Source: Pseudomonadota bacterium (lineage in GTDB: Bacteria > Pseudomonadota > Alphaproteobacteria > Rhizobiales > Hyphomicrobiaceae). From it: DNA of 53,418 bases. Below the pieces are notes generated by a model, which worked only from the letters and a program-made list of their open reading frames with translations, did not search any database and had not been told where the DNA came from. Each line of letters opens with the position of its first letter. Position 1 is the stretch's first letter. A program made the translations under genes and the position numbers. Positions 1 through 10,031 of the stretch are shown in pieces. The stretch lies in assembly GCA_023412805.1 (NCBI GenBank), contig JAEZRM010000107.1, forward strand, positions 1 to 53,418, written 5' to 3'.

Positions 1-49
1 CCCGCAGAAACCCGATGATCTGCTCCGTCGTGTATCGCTTCCGTGCCAT
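1..49 (-). CDS. IS3-family transposase OrfA, N-terminal 16 residues only
   Basis: The minus strand from position 49 reads MARKRYTTEQIIGFLR and then leaves the window. This is the typical opening of the helix-turn-helix OrfA of IS3-family elements (compare KKRFTEEQIIGFLKE). OrfA binds the element ends and normally forms the OrfAB transposase with OrfB by programmed frameshifting. The purine-rich stretch just before the ATG (GAGGAGAAG) can serve as ribosome binding site. Only the N-terminus is visible, so completeness cannot be judged. Confidence 0.75.
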   Translation of the reverse strand, partial: MARKRYTTEQIIGFLR

Positions 50-113
50 TCCATCTTCTCCTCGATCGAGGTTGGAATAGCCGGATTCGCTCACTCAGAC
101 CGGAGCCACTTCA
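1..113 (-). mobile_element. IS3-family insertion sequence, one end (cut by window edge)
   Basis: The first bases of the window, read on the minus strand, hold the start of an IS3-family OrfA. The DNA between that start codon and about position 113 would be the IS terminus. Read outward from the ATPase fragment, the putative end begins TGAAGTGGCTCCGG at position 113. IS3-family ends usually begin with TGA or TGT. The ATPase reading frame to the right loses similarity to its family here, which fits an insertion point. The exact end is inferred, because the other terminus and any target duplication lie outside the window. Confidence 0.55.
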
Positions 114-276
114 GGGGAGCAGACCACGAGCAGACATCACGAAGAAAGCGAAACACGTCGAGAAAGTTCGACTTTCCTGACGCATTCGCCCCCAACACAA
201 ATGTACGACTAGTGAGATCTACCTCCGAACTTCGGAAGTTCCTCCAGTTCTTGATCACGAGATGTGTGACTATCAA
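114..276 (-). pseudogene. AAA/OLD-like ATPase, N-terminal fragment truncated by the IS
   Basis: The frame starts with TTG at 276 and encodes an opening typical of DUF2813/AAA_21 (RecF/OLD-like) ATPases: a beta strand followed by IKNWRNFRSSEVDL, then a Walker A motif GANASGKS and FLDVFRFLRD. Full-length members run to roughly 350-450 residues and carry Walker B and an ABC-type signature far downstream. Here family similarity stops about 48 residues in, and the frame ends at 91 inside what looks like the IS terminus. Such ATPases occur in defence or DNA-repair modules, but nothing else of a module remains. The fragment cannot be functional. Confidence 0.7.
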
Positions 277-396
277 GCCGAAATTCCTAACCGACCGCGC
301 GAACTCACCGCATGATCTCTATTTCGCGCATTGCTGGCAAGGCTCTCTGTTCCAAGAGTGGTCTCTTGCATGGGCCGAACTTTGCAGGTCGGGCAA

Positions 397-472
397 CTAC
401 CCCAACACCTTGTTACTGGCCTGCACAGCCTCGGCCCCGGTCTCGCCCGGCAGGTGCCCCGGCGTCTTCAGC
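397..472 (-). pseudogene. Diverged duplicate of the last ~24 codons of thiC
   Basis: Read on the minus strand this stretch encodes LKTPGHLPGETGAEAVQASN followed by KVLG and a TAG stop. The intact thiC ends VKTPGHLPGEAGSSVEAVRK, SNEALG and TAG at 1011. The DNA of the two copies is clearly homologous (same CTACCCCAAC end on the plus strand) but differs at many positions, with a 6-nt length difference. The rest of ThiC is absent. Homology begins right after the stop of the DUF2283 remnant. It may be the old 3' end of thiC displaced by an insertion, or a 3' end brought in by an integrated element. Confidence 0.8.
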
Positions 473-476
473 CCCC

Positions 477-694
477 TCACCCCACCTTCGGCAATTCGAA
501 GCTGAACTCCTGCAGCACCTTCGGATCATCAGTCCGCTTGGACGCATCCAGAATCTCAATGCCCACGATCCCGCCCTCGGCGTCGTAGTCCACGACGTGC
601 CGTCAGCCACTTCCTCGCTCTCCTTGACCGGGCGATCGGTCAGGTTGAGGTAGACCGCGTCAGCTCCGTGATCGACTCTCACGCGCATGGGCAT
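477..694 (-). pseudogene. DUF2283 protein, frameshifted
   Basis: From the ATG at 694 the minus strand encodes MPMRVRVDHGADAVYLNLTD followed by RPVKESEEVADG, the usual start of DUF2283 proteins. The frame then goes wrong. In a neighbouring frame the family pattern resumes as VVDYDAEGGIVGIEILDASK and runs through FSFELPKVG to a TGA at 477-479. A single indel near 595-605 explains this. DUF2283 proteins of about 70 residues are commonly paired with a DUF4258 protein in toxin-antitoxin-like cassettes, and a DUF4258-like remnant overlaps the start here. No function is expected unless the frameshift is a sequencing error. Confidence 0.75.
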
Positions 695-795
695 TTCCTG
701 TCGAAATAAGCGGTGATCACGTAGTTCGGATCATCGTCGGCCGTCACAACGCGCAGCATGATGCGCCGGCCCAGCGGACCCAATTGCGACGGCGG
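679..795 (-). pseudogene. DUF4258-like C-terminal remnant
   Basis: A short minus-strand frame reads LGPLGRRIMLRVVTADDDPN, then YVITAYFDRK, and stops at 679-681, overlapping the DUF2283 start. The ITAYFDR ending is characteristic of DUF4258 proteins, small RelE-like putative toxins of about 80-100 residues. An in-frame stop upstream of the SQLG residues removes the N-terminal half. Overlap with the DUF2283 start reproduces the usual cassette order (DUF4258 then DUF2283). The remnant is too short to be active. Confidence 0.55.
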
Positions 796-823
796 TCAGC
801 TCAGCTATTCGCCAATGTCGCAC

Positions 824-984
824 AAACTGCCGCCCCTCATCCCGACCTTCTCCCCGTAAGCACGGGGAGAAGGGGAAGTGAGCGCCGAACTCGCGGCGAG
901 GACGGCGAGAAATCGAAAGCGAGTCTACTATTTCCCTCTCCCCGCTTGCGGGGAGAGGGTTAGGGTGAGGGGCGGCGGCAGTTT
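824..984. repeat. Dispersed palindromic intergenic repeat, copy 1
   Basis: The element has outer inverted arms: AAACTGCCGCCCCTCA at 824-839 is matched by TGAGGGGCGGCGGCAGTTT at 966-984. It also contains two hairpins, at 846-873 (CCTTCTCCCCGT/ACGGGGAGAAGG) and 933-958 (CCCTCTCCCCGC/GCGGGGAGAGGG). Similar hairpins are scattered in many Rhizobiales genomes. A second copy lies at 31958-32098. This one sits just past the thiC stop and could stop transcription or protect the mRNA 3' end. Confidence 0.8.
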
Positions 985-1010
985 CGCGGTATCAAAGTGA
1001 AGCGTCACCC

Positions 1011-2959
<1,949 letters not shown>

Positions 2960-2963
<4 letters not shown>

Positions 2964-3382
2964 TGAGGTCTCCCTGAGTGGCCCGTTGCTTGCCGCGGAG
3001 CCAGATAGCCGAAGTGCGAAAGCACACCGCCGAGCAGCAGCACGACGATGCCGTAGACGAACAGAAACGAGGGCGTGAGCAGCGGCATGACGATCCGCTG
3101 CAGCATGGCGTGAGGCACGATCAGCCAGACGGCCGACTCGATGGCCGAGACCCATCCGAGGATCGTGATGATGAGGCGCCAGTCCTTCGCCCAGACATTA
3201 TGGGCGAGGATGACGGCGATCCCGCCGAGCAGGCCGAGCACGCACAGGACGAAAATCAGCGTCGGGCTGTACAGGATGTCCTGAAACACGCCGACGAGGC
3301 TCTGTCCGCGCACGAGCAGGCTCAGGCCGAGGATCACGAGGACCGGCCCGAACAGCTTTGCGAGATAGGTTGATCTATCCAT
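2960..3382 (-). CDS. Small four-helix membrane protein under the TPP riboswitch
   Basis: This 140-residue protein starts at the ATG directly after the riboswitch (MDRSTYLAKLFGPVLVILGL). It has about four hydrophobic segments, near residues 8-30, 38-62, 70-92 and 100-125, with few charged residues. The C-terminal tail is short and polar. I do not recognise a named family. Its stop overlaps the thiC start by four bases, so the two are translated together. Being the first gene behind a TPP riboswitch suggests a link to thiamine, its precursors or a transporter subunit, but this is inference from position. No cytosolic catalytic motif is visible. Confidence 0.8.
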
Positions 3383-3385
3383 TCC

Positions 3386-3478
3386 CGTCCCTTCGCCGGC
3401 ATGATCCGGATCAGGTTCAAAGGGTGCTCGCGTCGAATTACGCGATCTCAGCCGGTATCCACCGGCGCCCCTCGGCAT
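3386..3478 (-). promoter_or_regulatory. TPP riboswitch (THI element)
   Basis: The minus strand contains all conserved blocks of the thiamine pyrophosphate aptamer in order: CCGAGGGGCGCC, a P3 hairpin with CCGGTGG/CCGGC, the CTGAGA loop, ACCCTTTGAACCTGATC, CGGATCATGCCGG and CGAAGGGA. The last block lies only a few bases from the ATG at 3382 and includes the likely Shine-Dalgarno (GAAGGGACGGGA). Binding of TPP would therefore hide the ribosome site, the translational control typical of proteobacterial THI elements. It governs the membrane protein and thiC. Confidence 0.97.
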
Positions 3479-3663
3479 GTGCGTGATATTGGGGGCGGCG
3501 CAGGCCCAATGCAAGGCCGTTCACCGAACCGCAGGGCGCCCATCCGCCAGCGCAGGCGGTTCGCAACCGCGAAATCGGCCAAAGGTCTCTGTTGCGCTGC
3601 AATATTGCCCTCAGCTACTCTGCTCGCGGACAGATCGCACGCCGCTGCGGCAGGGGACGGACG

Positions 3664-5634
3664 ATGAGCAAGCCCGCGAAGAAGACCGAGCAGCCCTGGA
3701 TTTTCCGCACGTACTCCGGCCACTCGACCGCGGCCAAATCGAACGCGCTCTACAAGACCAACCTCGCCAAGGGTCAGACCGGCCTTTCCATCGCCTTCGA
3801 CCTTCCGACCCAGACGGGCTATGACAGCGACTACGTGCTGGCGCGCGGCGAAGTCGGCAAGGTCGGCGTGCCCGTCTCCCACATCGGCGACATGCGAACG
3901 CTGCTCGACGGCATTCCGCTCGACCGCATGAATACGTCCATGACCATCAACGCAACCGCCGCCTGGCTGCTCGCGTTGTACATCGCCGTCGCCGACGAGC
4001 AGGGCGCACCGCGCACGAGCCTCACCGGCACCATCCAGAACGACATCATCAAGGAATATCTCTCGCGCGGCACGTACGTCTTCCCGCCCGAGCCGTCGCT
4101 GCAGCTTATCCGCGACACGATTACCTACACCTACAAGGAAGTGCCGCGCTGGAATCCGACGAACGTCTGCTCGTACCATCTGCAGGAAGCAGGCGCGACG
4201 CCCGTGCAGGAGCTGGCCTTCGCCCTCGCGACCGCCATCGCCGTACTCGACACCGCGAAGAAGTCCGGCGCCGTGCCGGACGATGAATTCGGCACGGTCG
4301 TCGGGCGCATTTCCTTCTTCGTGAATGCCGGTCTCAAGTTCATCACCGAGATCTGCAAGATGCGCGCCTTCACCGAGCTGTGGGACGAGATCACGACCGA
4401 GCGCTATGGCGTCAAGGACGCAAAGAATCGCCGCTTCCGCTATGGCGTGCAGGTGAATTCGCTCGGCCTCACCGAGCAACAGCCCGAGAACAACGTCGCG
4501 CGCATTCTGCTCGAAATGCTCGCCGTCACGCTCTCCAAGAACGCGCGCGCCCGCGCCGTACAGCTTCCTGCGTGGAACGAGGCCATGGGCCTGCCGCGCC
4601 CGTGGGACCAGCAGTGGTCGCTCAGAATGCAGCAGGTGCTCGCCTATGAGACCGACCTTCTCGAATACGGCGACATCTTCGATGGCTCGACCGAGATCGC
4701 GCGCAAAGTCGCCGAGCTGAAAGAGGAAGCTCTCGCCGAGTTGCGCAAGATCGAGGAGATGGGCGGCGCCGTTGCCGCCATCGACTACATGAAGCGCGCG
4801 CTCGTCGATGCCAATGCCGCCCGCGTCTCGCGCATCGAGACCGGCGAGCAGGTCGTCGTCGGTGTGAACCGCTGGGGCGAGACCGAGCCCTCACCGCTCT
4901 CGACGGGCACGGGCGCGATCCTCACCGTCGACGAAAGCGTCGAAGCCGAGCAGATCGAGCGCCTCGTCGCGTGGCGCGCCTCACGCGACAACGCGGCCTG
5001 CGAGAAGGCCCTCGCGACCCTCGAGCAGGACGCGCGCGCCGGCACGAACATCATGGAAGCCTCCATCGTGTGCGCGAAGGCCGGCGTGACGACCGGCGAA
5101 TGGGGCGCGACGCTCCGTCGTGTATTCGGCGAGTACCGCGCACCGACCGGCGTCGGCAAAGTCTCCACCGCGAACAGCACCGATGTGGAAGCTGTTCGCC
5201 GCCGCGTCGACGATGTCTCGGACCGTCTCGGCCGCCGCATCAAGCTGCTGATCGGCAAGCCCGGCCTCGACGGCCACTCCAACGGCGCCGAGCAGATTGC
5301 CGTGCGTGCCCGCGACTGCGGCATGGAGGTCGTCTACGAGGGCATTCGCCTGACGCCCGCGCAGATCGTCCGCGCTGCCGTCGAGGAAAGCGCCCACGTT
5401 GTCGGCCTCTCCATTCTCTCAGGGAGCCACGTCCCTCTGGTACGCGATGTTCTCGAGCGCATGAAAAGCGAAGGCGCGGGCGACATTCCCGTCGTCATCG
5501 GCGGCATCATTCCGCCGGAGGATGCGGAGCTGTTGAAGGGTCTGGGTGTCGCCGGCGTCTACACGCCCCGCAATTTCGAGCTCAACGCCATCATGAGCGA
5601 CATCGTCGGCCTGGTGGAGCGTGCGGCGAACTGA
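3664..5634 (+). CDS. ecm: Ethylmalonyl-CoA mutase (MeaA/Ecm type), B12-dependent
   Basis: This enzyme converts (2R)-ethylmalonyl-CoA to methylsuccinyl-CoA in the ethylmalonyl-CoA pathway for C1/C2 assimilation. The 656-residue chain has the mutase barrel first (WIFRTYSGHSTAAKSNALYK) and a C-terminal B12 domain with LDGHSNG, where H538 would be the lower cobalt ligand. Near the substrate pocket it reads DLPTQTGYDSD, where methylmalonyl-CoA mutases read DLATHRGYDSD, and the closest recalled sequences are alphaproteobacterial MeaA proteins. ATG 3664 is chosen over an upstream alternative because AGGGGAC lies just before it. It is divergent from the thiamine operon. No other pathway gene is in the window. 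A methylmalonyl-CoA mutase is the alternative, but less likely. Confidence 0.9.
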   Translation: MSKPAKKTEQPWIFRTYSGHSTAAKSNALYKTNLAKGQTGLSIAFDLPTQTGYDSDYVLARGEVGKVGVPVSHIGDMRTLLDGIPLDRMNTSMTINATAAWLLALYIAVADEQGAPRTSLTGTIQNDIIKEYLSRGTYVFPPEPSLQLIRDTITYTYKEVPRWNPTNVCSYHLQEAGATPVQELAFALATAIAVLDTAKKSGAVPDDEFGTVVGRISFFVNAGLKFITEICKMRAFTELWDEITTERYGVKDAKNRRFRYGVQVNSLGLTEQQPENNVARILLEMLAVTLSKNARARAVQLPAWNEAMGLPRPWDQQWSLRMQQVLAYETDLLEYGDIFDGSTEIARKVAELKEEALAELRKIEEMGGAVAAIDYMKRALVDANAARVSRIETGEQVVVGVNRWGETEPSPLSTGTGAILTVDESVEAEQIERLVAWRASRDNAACEKALATLEQDARAGTNIMEASIVCAKAGVTTGEWGATLRRVFGEYRAPTGVGKVSTANSTDVEAVRRRVDDVSDRLGRRIKLLIGKPGLDGHSNGAEQIAVRARDCGMEVVYEGIRLTPAQIVRAAVEESAHVVGLSILSGSHVPLVRDVLERMKSEGAGDIPVVIGGIIPPEDAELLKGLGVAGVYTPRNFELNAIMSDIVGLVERAAN

Positions 5635-5669
5635 TTACGGGGTCATTTATCCAATAGCCACGTAAAGCA

Positions 5670-5701
5670 CGGGCACAGACGCTCCGGCGCATCTGTGCCC
5701 G
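5670..5701 (+). terminator. Terminator-like hairpin after ecm
   Basis: A perfect 10-bp stem CGGGCACAGA/TCTGTGCCCG with a 12-nt loop lies 35 nt after the ecm stop. There is no run of T after it, so it is either a weak intrinsic terminator or a 3'-end-stabilising structure. Confidence 0.5.
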
Positions 5702-6062
5702 CCAACAATCACGTTATAGAAATGTAAAACATCGCAACAATCACTCGGCATAAACAGCCTCGCGCAATTTCAGTAATTGTTGCGTTCAATTTCCGCACCA
5801 CCCAAAAAGGGTGATACGAGCACTTAGCCCGCTCGCTGCAGGCAAAGGCTTGCACAACAGCAACAGCACGCAACCGTCAGGGAACGGCGCTTCGTTTCTC
5901 ATTGCTCGGCAAGGCTATGAAGTCGTTCTTATTTCCGGCTATGATCAGTGAGGGAACGGAGCGCGCATCTTCCGCTATCATCCTCGCTCGGCCCATACGC
6001 ATGGGGATCGCCAAGAACCAAACAACTCGGACCGGAGGCGCAAATCAGACCTCGAACACGGC
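5702..6062. other. Intergenic region with repeated CAACAAT half-sites
   Basis: No gene is seen in this stretch. CAACAATCAC occurs at 5703-5712 and again at 5735-5744, 32 nt apart (about three helical turns). The inverted form ATTGTTGCG at 5776-5784 pairs with CGCAACAAT at 5733-5741. Three related half-sites upstream of the LuxR-type gene suggest an operator, possibly for autoregulation. The rest up to 6062 shows nothing I recognise, and no strong ribosome site precedes 6063. Confidence 0.4.
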
Positions 6063-7019
6063 ATGTCCACGAAATCTCTTAAGCTTCGCCCGATACAGCC
6101 GAGCGATGCAGATGTCTGCGCCGACTGGTTGCTCCGCGAAGAACATCTGCTGCCGAGCATTCGAGGCCGGCTAAAGGCTCAGCTCGGGACTCTGCTTGAC
6201 CTCGATACCCTGAAGGGCGCGGCCATATGCGATGCGCGCGGCGAGATCGCCGGCATCGGTCTTTCGGCCTTTGCCCAATCGAACCGCATCGACCGGCATC
6301 TGCAAGAGCCCGCCCCTTTTCTCCTGTCATCCCTCGTTTTGGATGACACAGGCCCATCCCCCTTGCTCGATCGACAGGCCATCGCGCGAGCCAATGCGAG
6401 AGGCGGTCTCGATCTGGTCGCCCATCTCATGCTTGGCAGCTGGGATCTGTCATCAGCTCACTGGAGACAGGCAGCGACACTTGCCCATACGGCCTATGTG
6501 ACGGATCACAGCGGCTACCGCATAAACAGAGCTCTGCAAGAAGATTGGCAGCGCGAGCACGACATCTATCTCGCGACAGGATACCTCTTACATAAAAGTA
6601 TTCCGGCGCGCACCACTTCCCCAATTTCCGAGCCGCTGCACTCCCCGCGCAATCTCTATTTTGCGGACACCGCATTTATCAGCAGGCAGGTGCCAGGAAC
6701 GAGTCTTTCATTCGTGCTCCAATGGGCACCGCCGCGCTGCCATTTCACAAACGCTCAGCAGCGGCTATTGGCGGCAGCTTCGCGCGGATTGACCGATGAC
6801 CAGCTGGCCCAGGGCCTCGATTTGAGTCGCAATACGATTAAAACGCTTTGGCGCTCCATCTACGATCGTATCCGGCGTCATCTACCGGAGTTCGCTGATA
6901 TGGCCGAGACGGACAACGAGCAATCGCGAGGCAAAGAACTGAGACGGTCCGTCCTCTCATACATTCAGCAGCACCCAGAGGAACTGCGTCCCTACGAGGC
7001 GAAGCGAGGCCGCAAATAG
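6063..7019 (+). CDS. LuxR-type HTH regulator with unusual N-terminal domain
   Basis: The 318-residue protein has a C-terminal helix-turn-helix of the LuxR/GerE kind at about 229-268 (FTNAQQRLLAAASRGLTDDQ, then LAQGLDLSRNTIKTLWRSIY), where the usual regularly spaced Thr/Asn-Ile-Lys pattern is visible. The last 30 residues (LSYIQQHPEELRPYE) form an amphipathic extension. The first 180 residues resemble a degenerate GNAT acetyltransferase fold at the start (LKLRPIQPSDADVCADWLLR), but I see no clear acetyl-CoA loop. No receiver or autoinducer domain is recognised. The target and signal are unknown. It stands alone, downstream of the repeated half-sites at 5703-5784 and convergent with cckA. Confidence 0.7.
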   Translation: MSTKSLKLRPIQPSDADVCADWLLREEHLLPSIRGRLKAQLGTLLDLDTLKGAAICDARGEIAGIGLSAFAQSNRIDRHLQEPAPFLLSSLVLDDTGPSPLLDRQAIARANARGGLDLVAHLMLGSWDLSSAHWRQAATLAHTAYVTDHSGYRINRALQEDWQREHDIYLATGYLLHKSIPARTTSPISEPLHSPRNLYFADTAFISRQVPGTSLSFVLQWAPPRCHFTNAQQRLLAAASRGLTDDQLAQGLDLSRNTIKTLWRSIYDRIRRHLPEFADMAETDNEQSRGKELRRSVLSYIQQHPEELRPYEAKRGRK

Positions 7020-7089
7020 AGGCGAACCGACGGCTAGGGGCGCGCTACGCAATCGGGAGCAGCTCGAGGCAGGTCGAGATTGATTTTCC

Positions 7090-9630
7090 CTACCTCTCCA
7101 ACTCCTCCTTCACCTTCGCCGCGAGTTGCGGCAGCGTGAACGGCTTGGCGAGGAAGGCGAACGTTTCGCCCGGGTTCAAATTCCGCTTGAACGCATCGTC
7201 GGGATAACCCGACATGAAAATGATCTTGATATCCGGCCGCTGCTTCCTGAGCTCGTTCAGCATGCTCGGCCCGTCCATCTCCGGCATGACGACGTCGCTG
7301 ACGACGAGATCGACCTGTCCGCCGACCTCCTCGAACTTTTCGAGCCCTTCGGCACCCGACGTCGCCTCGATCACGTCATAGCCCTGACGCTTCAGCGCGC
7401 GAATGGCGAAGCTGCGCACGGAATCCTCGTCCTCGACGAGCAGCACGCGACCGCTGCCCGTGAGATCGCGCGCCTTTTCCTTCTTTGCCGGCTTCTGCGC
7501 GGCAGCCTTGTCGGCTTCAGTCTGCACATAGCGCGGCAGCAGAATGTGGAAGGTCGTTCCCTGCCCCGGCACGCTCTCGGGATAAATGTAACCACCCGTC
7601 TGCTTGACGATGCCATAGACGGTCGAAAGGCCGAGCCCCGTACCCTTGCCCACTTCCTTCGTCGAGAAGAACGGCTCGAAGATCTTGGCCATGATCTCCG
7701 GCGTCATGCCATGTCCGGTATCGGTCACGCTCAGCTCGACGTACTCGCCCGGAATGAGACCCTCCGCGCGCATGGCCCGCGTTTCGGCCTCGCCGACGTT
7801 GCGCGTCGCGATGATCAGCTTGCCGCCGTTCACCATCGCGTCCTTGGCATTCACCGCGAGATTGAGCAGCACCTGATCAAGCTGCGTACGATCCGCCTTG
7901 ATGAGCCACAGATCGCGCCCGTGGCGCATTTCGAGCTGCACGGTCTCGCCGATGAGCTTGCGCAGCAGCGCCGTGCTCGTATCGCTGATGACATCGCCGA
8001 GCTCCAGCACCTCCGGCATGAGCGTCTGGCGGCGCGAGAAGGCAAGCAGCTGCCGCACCATACCCGCGGCACGGTTGGCATTCTGCTTGATGTTCATGAT
8101 GTCTTTGTACGCGGCATCGGTCGGACGATGCGTCTGCAGCAGCAGATCCGAGAAGCCGATGATCGCCGTCAGCACGTTGTTGAAGTCGTGCGCGATGCCG
8201 CCTGCGAGCTTGCCGACGGCCTCCATCTTCGTGCTCTGGGCGTACTTGAGCTCCAGCGCCTTCTGCTCCGTCGCATCGATGACATAGACCACGGCCGCGG
8301 CCTCGCCATCACCCGACAGCACCGGGCTGAAGAACAGGCGGCGCGTGAACTCGCCCTCCGCGCCCAGCGTCACCTCGACAGGCTCGCCCGCGACCCGGCC
8401 CTTCTGCACATTCTCGAACGCGCGCTTCAGTGCCGTGCGCGCATCCGCATCGGTGATCCGCTGGATCATATCCGCGGCGGTCGCGATCGCCCCCGCAGTC
8501 CGATCGTCGAAGAGCTGCCCGAAGGTCGCGTTGGCATTGATGACGCGGCCGTCTGCGGCAATCGTCGCCATGCCGAAAGGCGCTGCGTTGAGGAATCGCG
8601 CGAGATCGCCATTCTTCCTGAGCGGCCCGCCCTCCGCCGACGCGCGCGTGCGCCGATTGAGCACGAGCAGCTGCACGGCACCTGCCTGCGCCGGATTGGC
8701 GGACGGCAGTGCTATGATTTCCACGGGCATGAACCCGCCGCCGCCACGCACCAGCTCGGTCTCGACGCGGCCCCACTGGCCATCCATCACCGCGAGCGCA
8801 TTTCGGATCGCCGCCTCCGCACCAGGTGCGAAAAGTTCGCCGAGGCGCAGCTCATGGGCCGAATCCATCGCGGGATCACGGCCGAGCCATCCCGCCAGCG
8901 TCCGATTGATCTCCGTGATGCGGCCATCGGGCGCCAATTCCAGCACGCCGAGCGGCAAGCCGTCGTAGTACGCAAGGCGCGTCTCGAGACCGTGCAAGGT
9001 TTCTGCGACGCGCGCGTGCTCCTGCGTGATGTCGGCCACCTGCCACAATATCCGCGGCTGGCCTTCTCCACCGCCGAGCGCCGCCGGTATCGGCCGCACC
9101 GTGACGCGCAGCCAGCGCGATGTGCGCGCGCGCCCATCCTGGCCGCGAATCCGAAACTCTTCCTGGCGCGCTTCCCCGCGCTCTGCCGCACGCAGCAGCC
9201 GGAACAGGCACTGCCCCGCCTCGGGCTCCACGGCAAAGGCTTCCTCGAGCGCCCGCGGCTCACCCGACGAATGCTCGCCGACGATCCGTCGGAAGGCACG
9301 GTTGGCCTTCAGTGTCCGTCCTGCCGCATCGGTGACCAGAAAGCCGAGGTCGAGCCCCTCCGCCGCGCGCTCCGTGAGATCTCCGCGCTCATCCTCGACA
9401 TTGAGGCGGATCAGCCCCGCCGCAGTGCCGAACAGGAAGAAAACGCCGATCACCGCGAGCAGCGACAGGAATCCGAGCACGATCGGGCCCGTCGCCCGCG
9501 TCGACCACATGGCGACAATACCGAGCGTCAGCGCTGCCGCGAGCGTCAATGTCGCTGCCAGAATGACGCCGCCACGGGAAGGCGTGCCCATTGCTGTGAA
9601 CTCGCTGCGTTTTTCTTGGAGCCCGGTCAT
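7090..9630 (-). CDS. cckA: Cell-cycle hybrid histidine kinase CckA
   Basis: CckA phosphorylates ChpT, which passes phosphate to CtrA and CpdR, and so controls the alphaproteobacterial cell cycle. The 846-residue protein has two N-terminal membrane helices (about 25-45 and 50-70) and a string of PAS-like domains (about 85-450). A HisKA domain follows with GGIAHDFNN (H481), then an HATPase (NLAVNAKDAM, DTGHGM, GKGTGLGLS), and a C-terminal receiver with LVVSDVVMPEMDG (D779) and the LAKPF lysine. Domain order and the kinase sequence match CckA. ATG 9630 is taken as start; 9591 is an alternative. The frame is open further upstream without a good ribosome site. A FliO-like gene is divergent, as is often seen near cckA. 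Confidence 0.92.
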   Translation of the reverse strand: MTGLQEKRSEFTAMGTPSRGGVILAATLTLAAALTLGIVAMWSTRATGPIVLGFLSLLAVIGVFFLFGTAAGLIRLNVEDERGDLTERAAEGLDLGFLVTDAAGRTLKANRAFRRIVGEHSSGEPRALEEAFAVEPEAGQCLFRLLRAAERGEARQEEFRIRGQDGRARTSRWLRVTVRPIPAALGGGEGQPRILWQVADITQEHARVAETLHGLETRLAYYDGLPLGVLELAPDGRITEINRTLAGWLGRDPAMDSAHELRLGELFAPGAEAAIRNALAVMDGQWGRVETELVRGGGGFMPVEIIALPSANPAQAGAVQLLVLNRRTRASAEGGPLRKNGDLARFLNAAPFGMATIAADGRVINANATFGQLFDDRTAGAIATAADMIQRITDADARTALKRAFENVQKGRVAGEPVEVTLGAEGEFTRRLFFSPVLSGDGEAAAVVYVIDATEQKALELKYAQSTKMEAVGKLAGGIAHDFNNVLTAIIGFSDLLLQTHRPTDAAYKDIMNIKQNANRAAGMVRQLLAFSRRQTLMPEVLELGDVISDTSTALLRKLIGETVQLEMRHGRDLWLIKADRTQLDQVLLNLAVNAKDAMVNGGKLIIATRNVGEAETRAMRAEGLIPGEYVELSVTDTGHGMTPEIMAKIFEPFFSTKEVGKGTGLGLSTVYGIVKQTGGYIYPESVPGQGTTFHILLPRYVQTEADKAAAQKPAKKEKARDLTGSGRVLLVEDEDSVRSFAIRALKRQGYDVIEATSGAEGLEKFEEVGGQVDLVVSDVVMPEMDGPSMLNELRKQRPDIKIIFMSGYPDDAFKRNLNPGETFAFLAKPFTLPQLAAKVKEELER

Positions 9631-10031
9631 CGGGCGCCACCGTAGCTGATTCGGCGAAACAAGAGCGCGGGACAGTTGCCTGAGAACGTGCAGCAATACC
9701 GGTATTCCCCCGACTATGAAACATAGCGCCAGCGATGCGCCTTTCCCACAGCCAGAAGGCACCGAACGCCGTTAAGATGTCCTGAAGCGCTATCGGCGCC
9801 ACACTGCGCCGTTCTATAGGTGGCGCGACGTTTCGCACATGAGACAACCCAACCAGACAGCGCTACCGCATGTCGTTCGTTTGCCCGCCGGGTATTGCCT
9901 AACGCTGTCCACAATCACTGTTCATGCCTGGAATAAGAGGCGGTGGACTGGCAGCGGTGCGCTGATACAGATGGCGTGCGTCGTCTGAGTTGGTTCGTCA
10001 AGGGAGCGTGGCCGAGGCCGCGGCAGGGGGA
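9631..10031. other. Divergent intergenic region between cckA and the fliO-like gene
   Basis: No gene is supported in these 401 bases. A perfect 12-nt palindrome, AATACCGGTATT, sits at 9695-9706, 65 nt upstream of the cckA start, and a single GANTC site (GATTC) lies near 9648. No full CtrA box (TTAA-N7-TTAA) was found by eye. Confidence 0.45.

Noticed and set aside
2964..3155. N-terminal extension of ThiC
   Set aside because: The extension overlaps the membrane-protein gene out of frame. The ATG at 2963 forms a coupled ATGA junction.
3479..3663. B12 riboswitch before the B12-dependent mutase
   Set aside because: No B12-box was seen between the TPP riboswitch and ecm.
7126..9645. 839-codon open frame opposite cckA
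   Set aside because: Composition is typical of antisense frames and there is no domain. CckA on the other strand has all kinase motifs.
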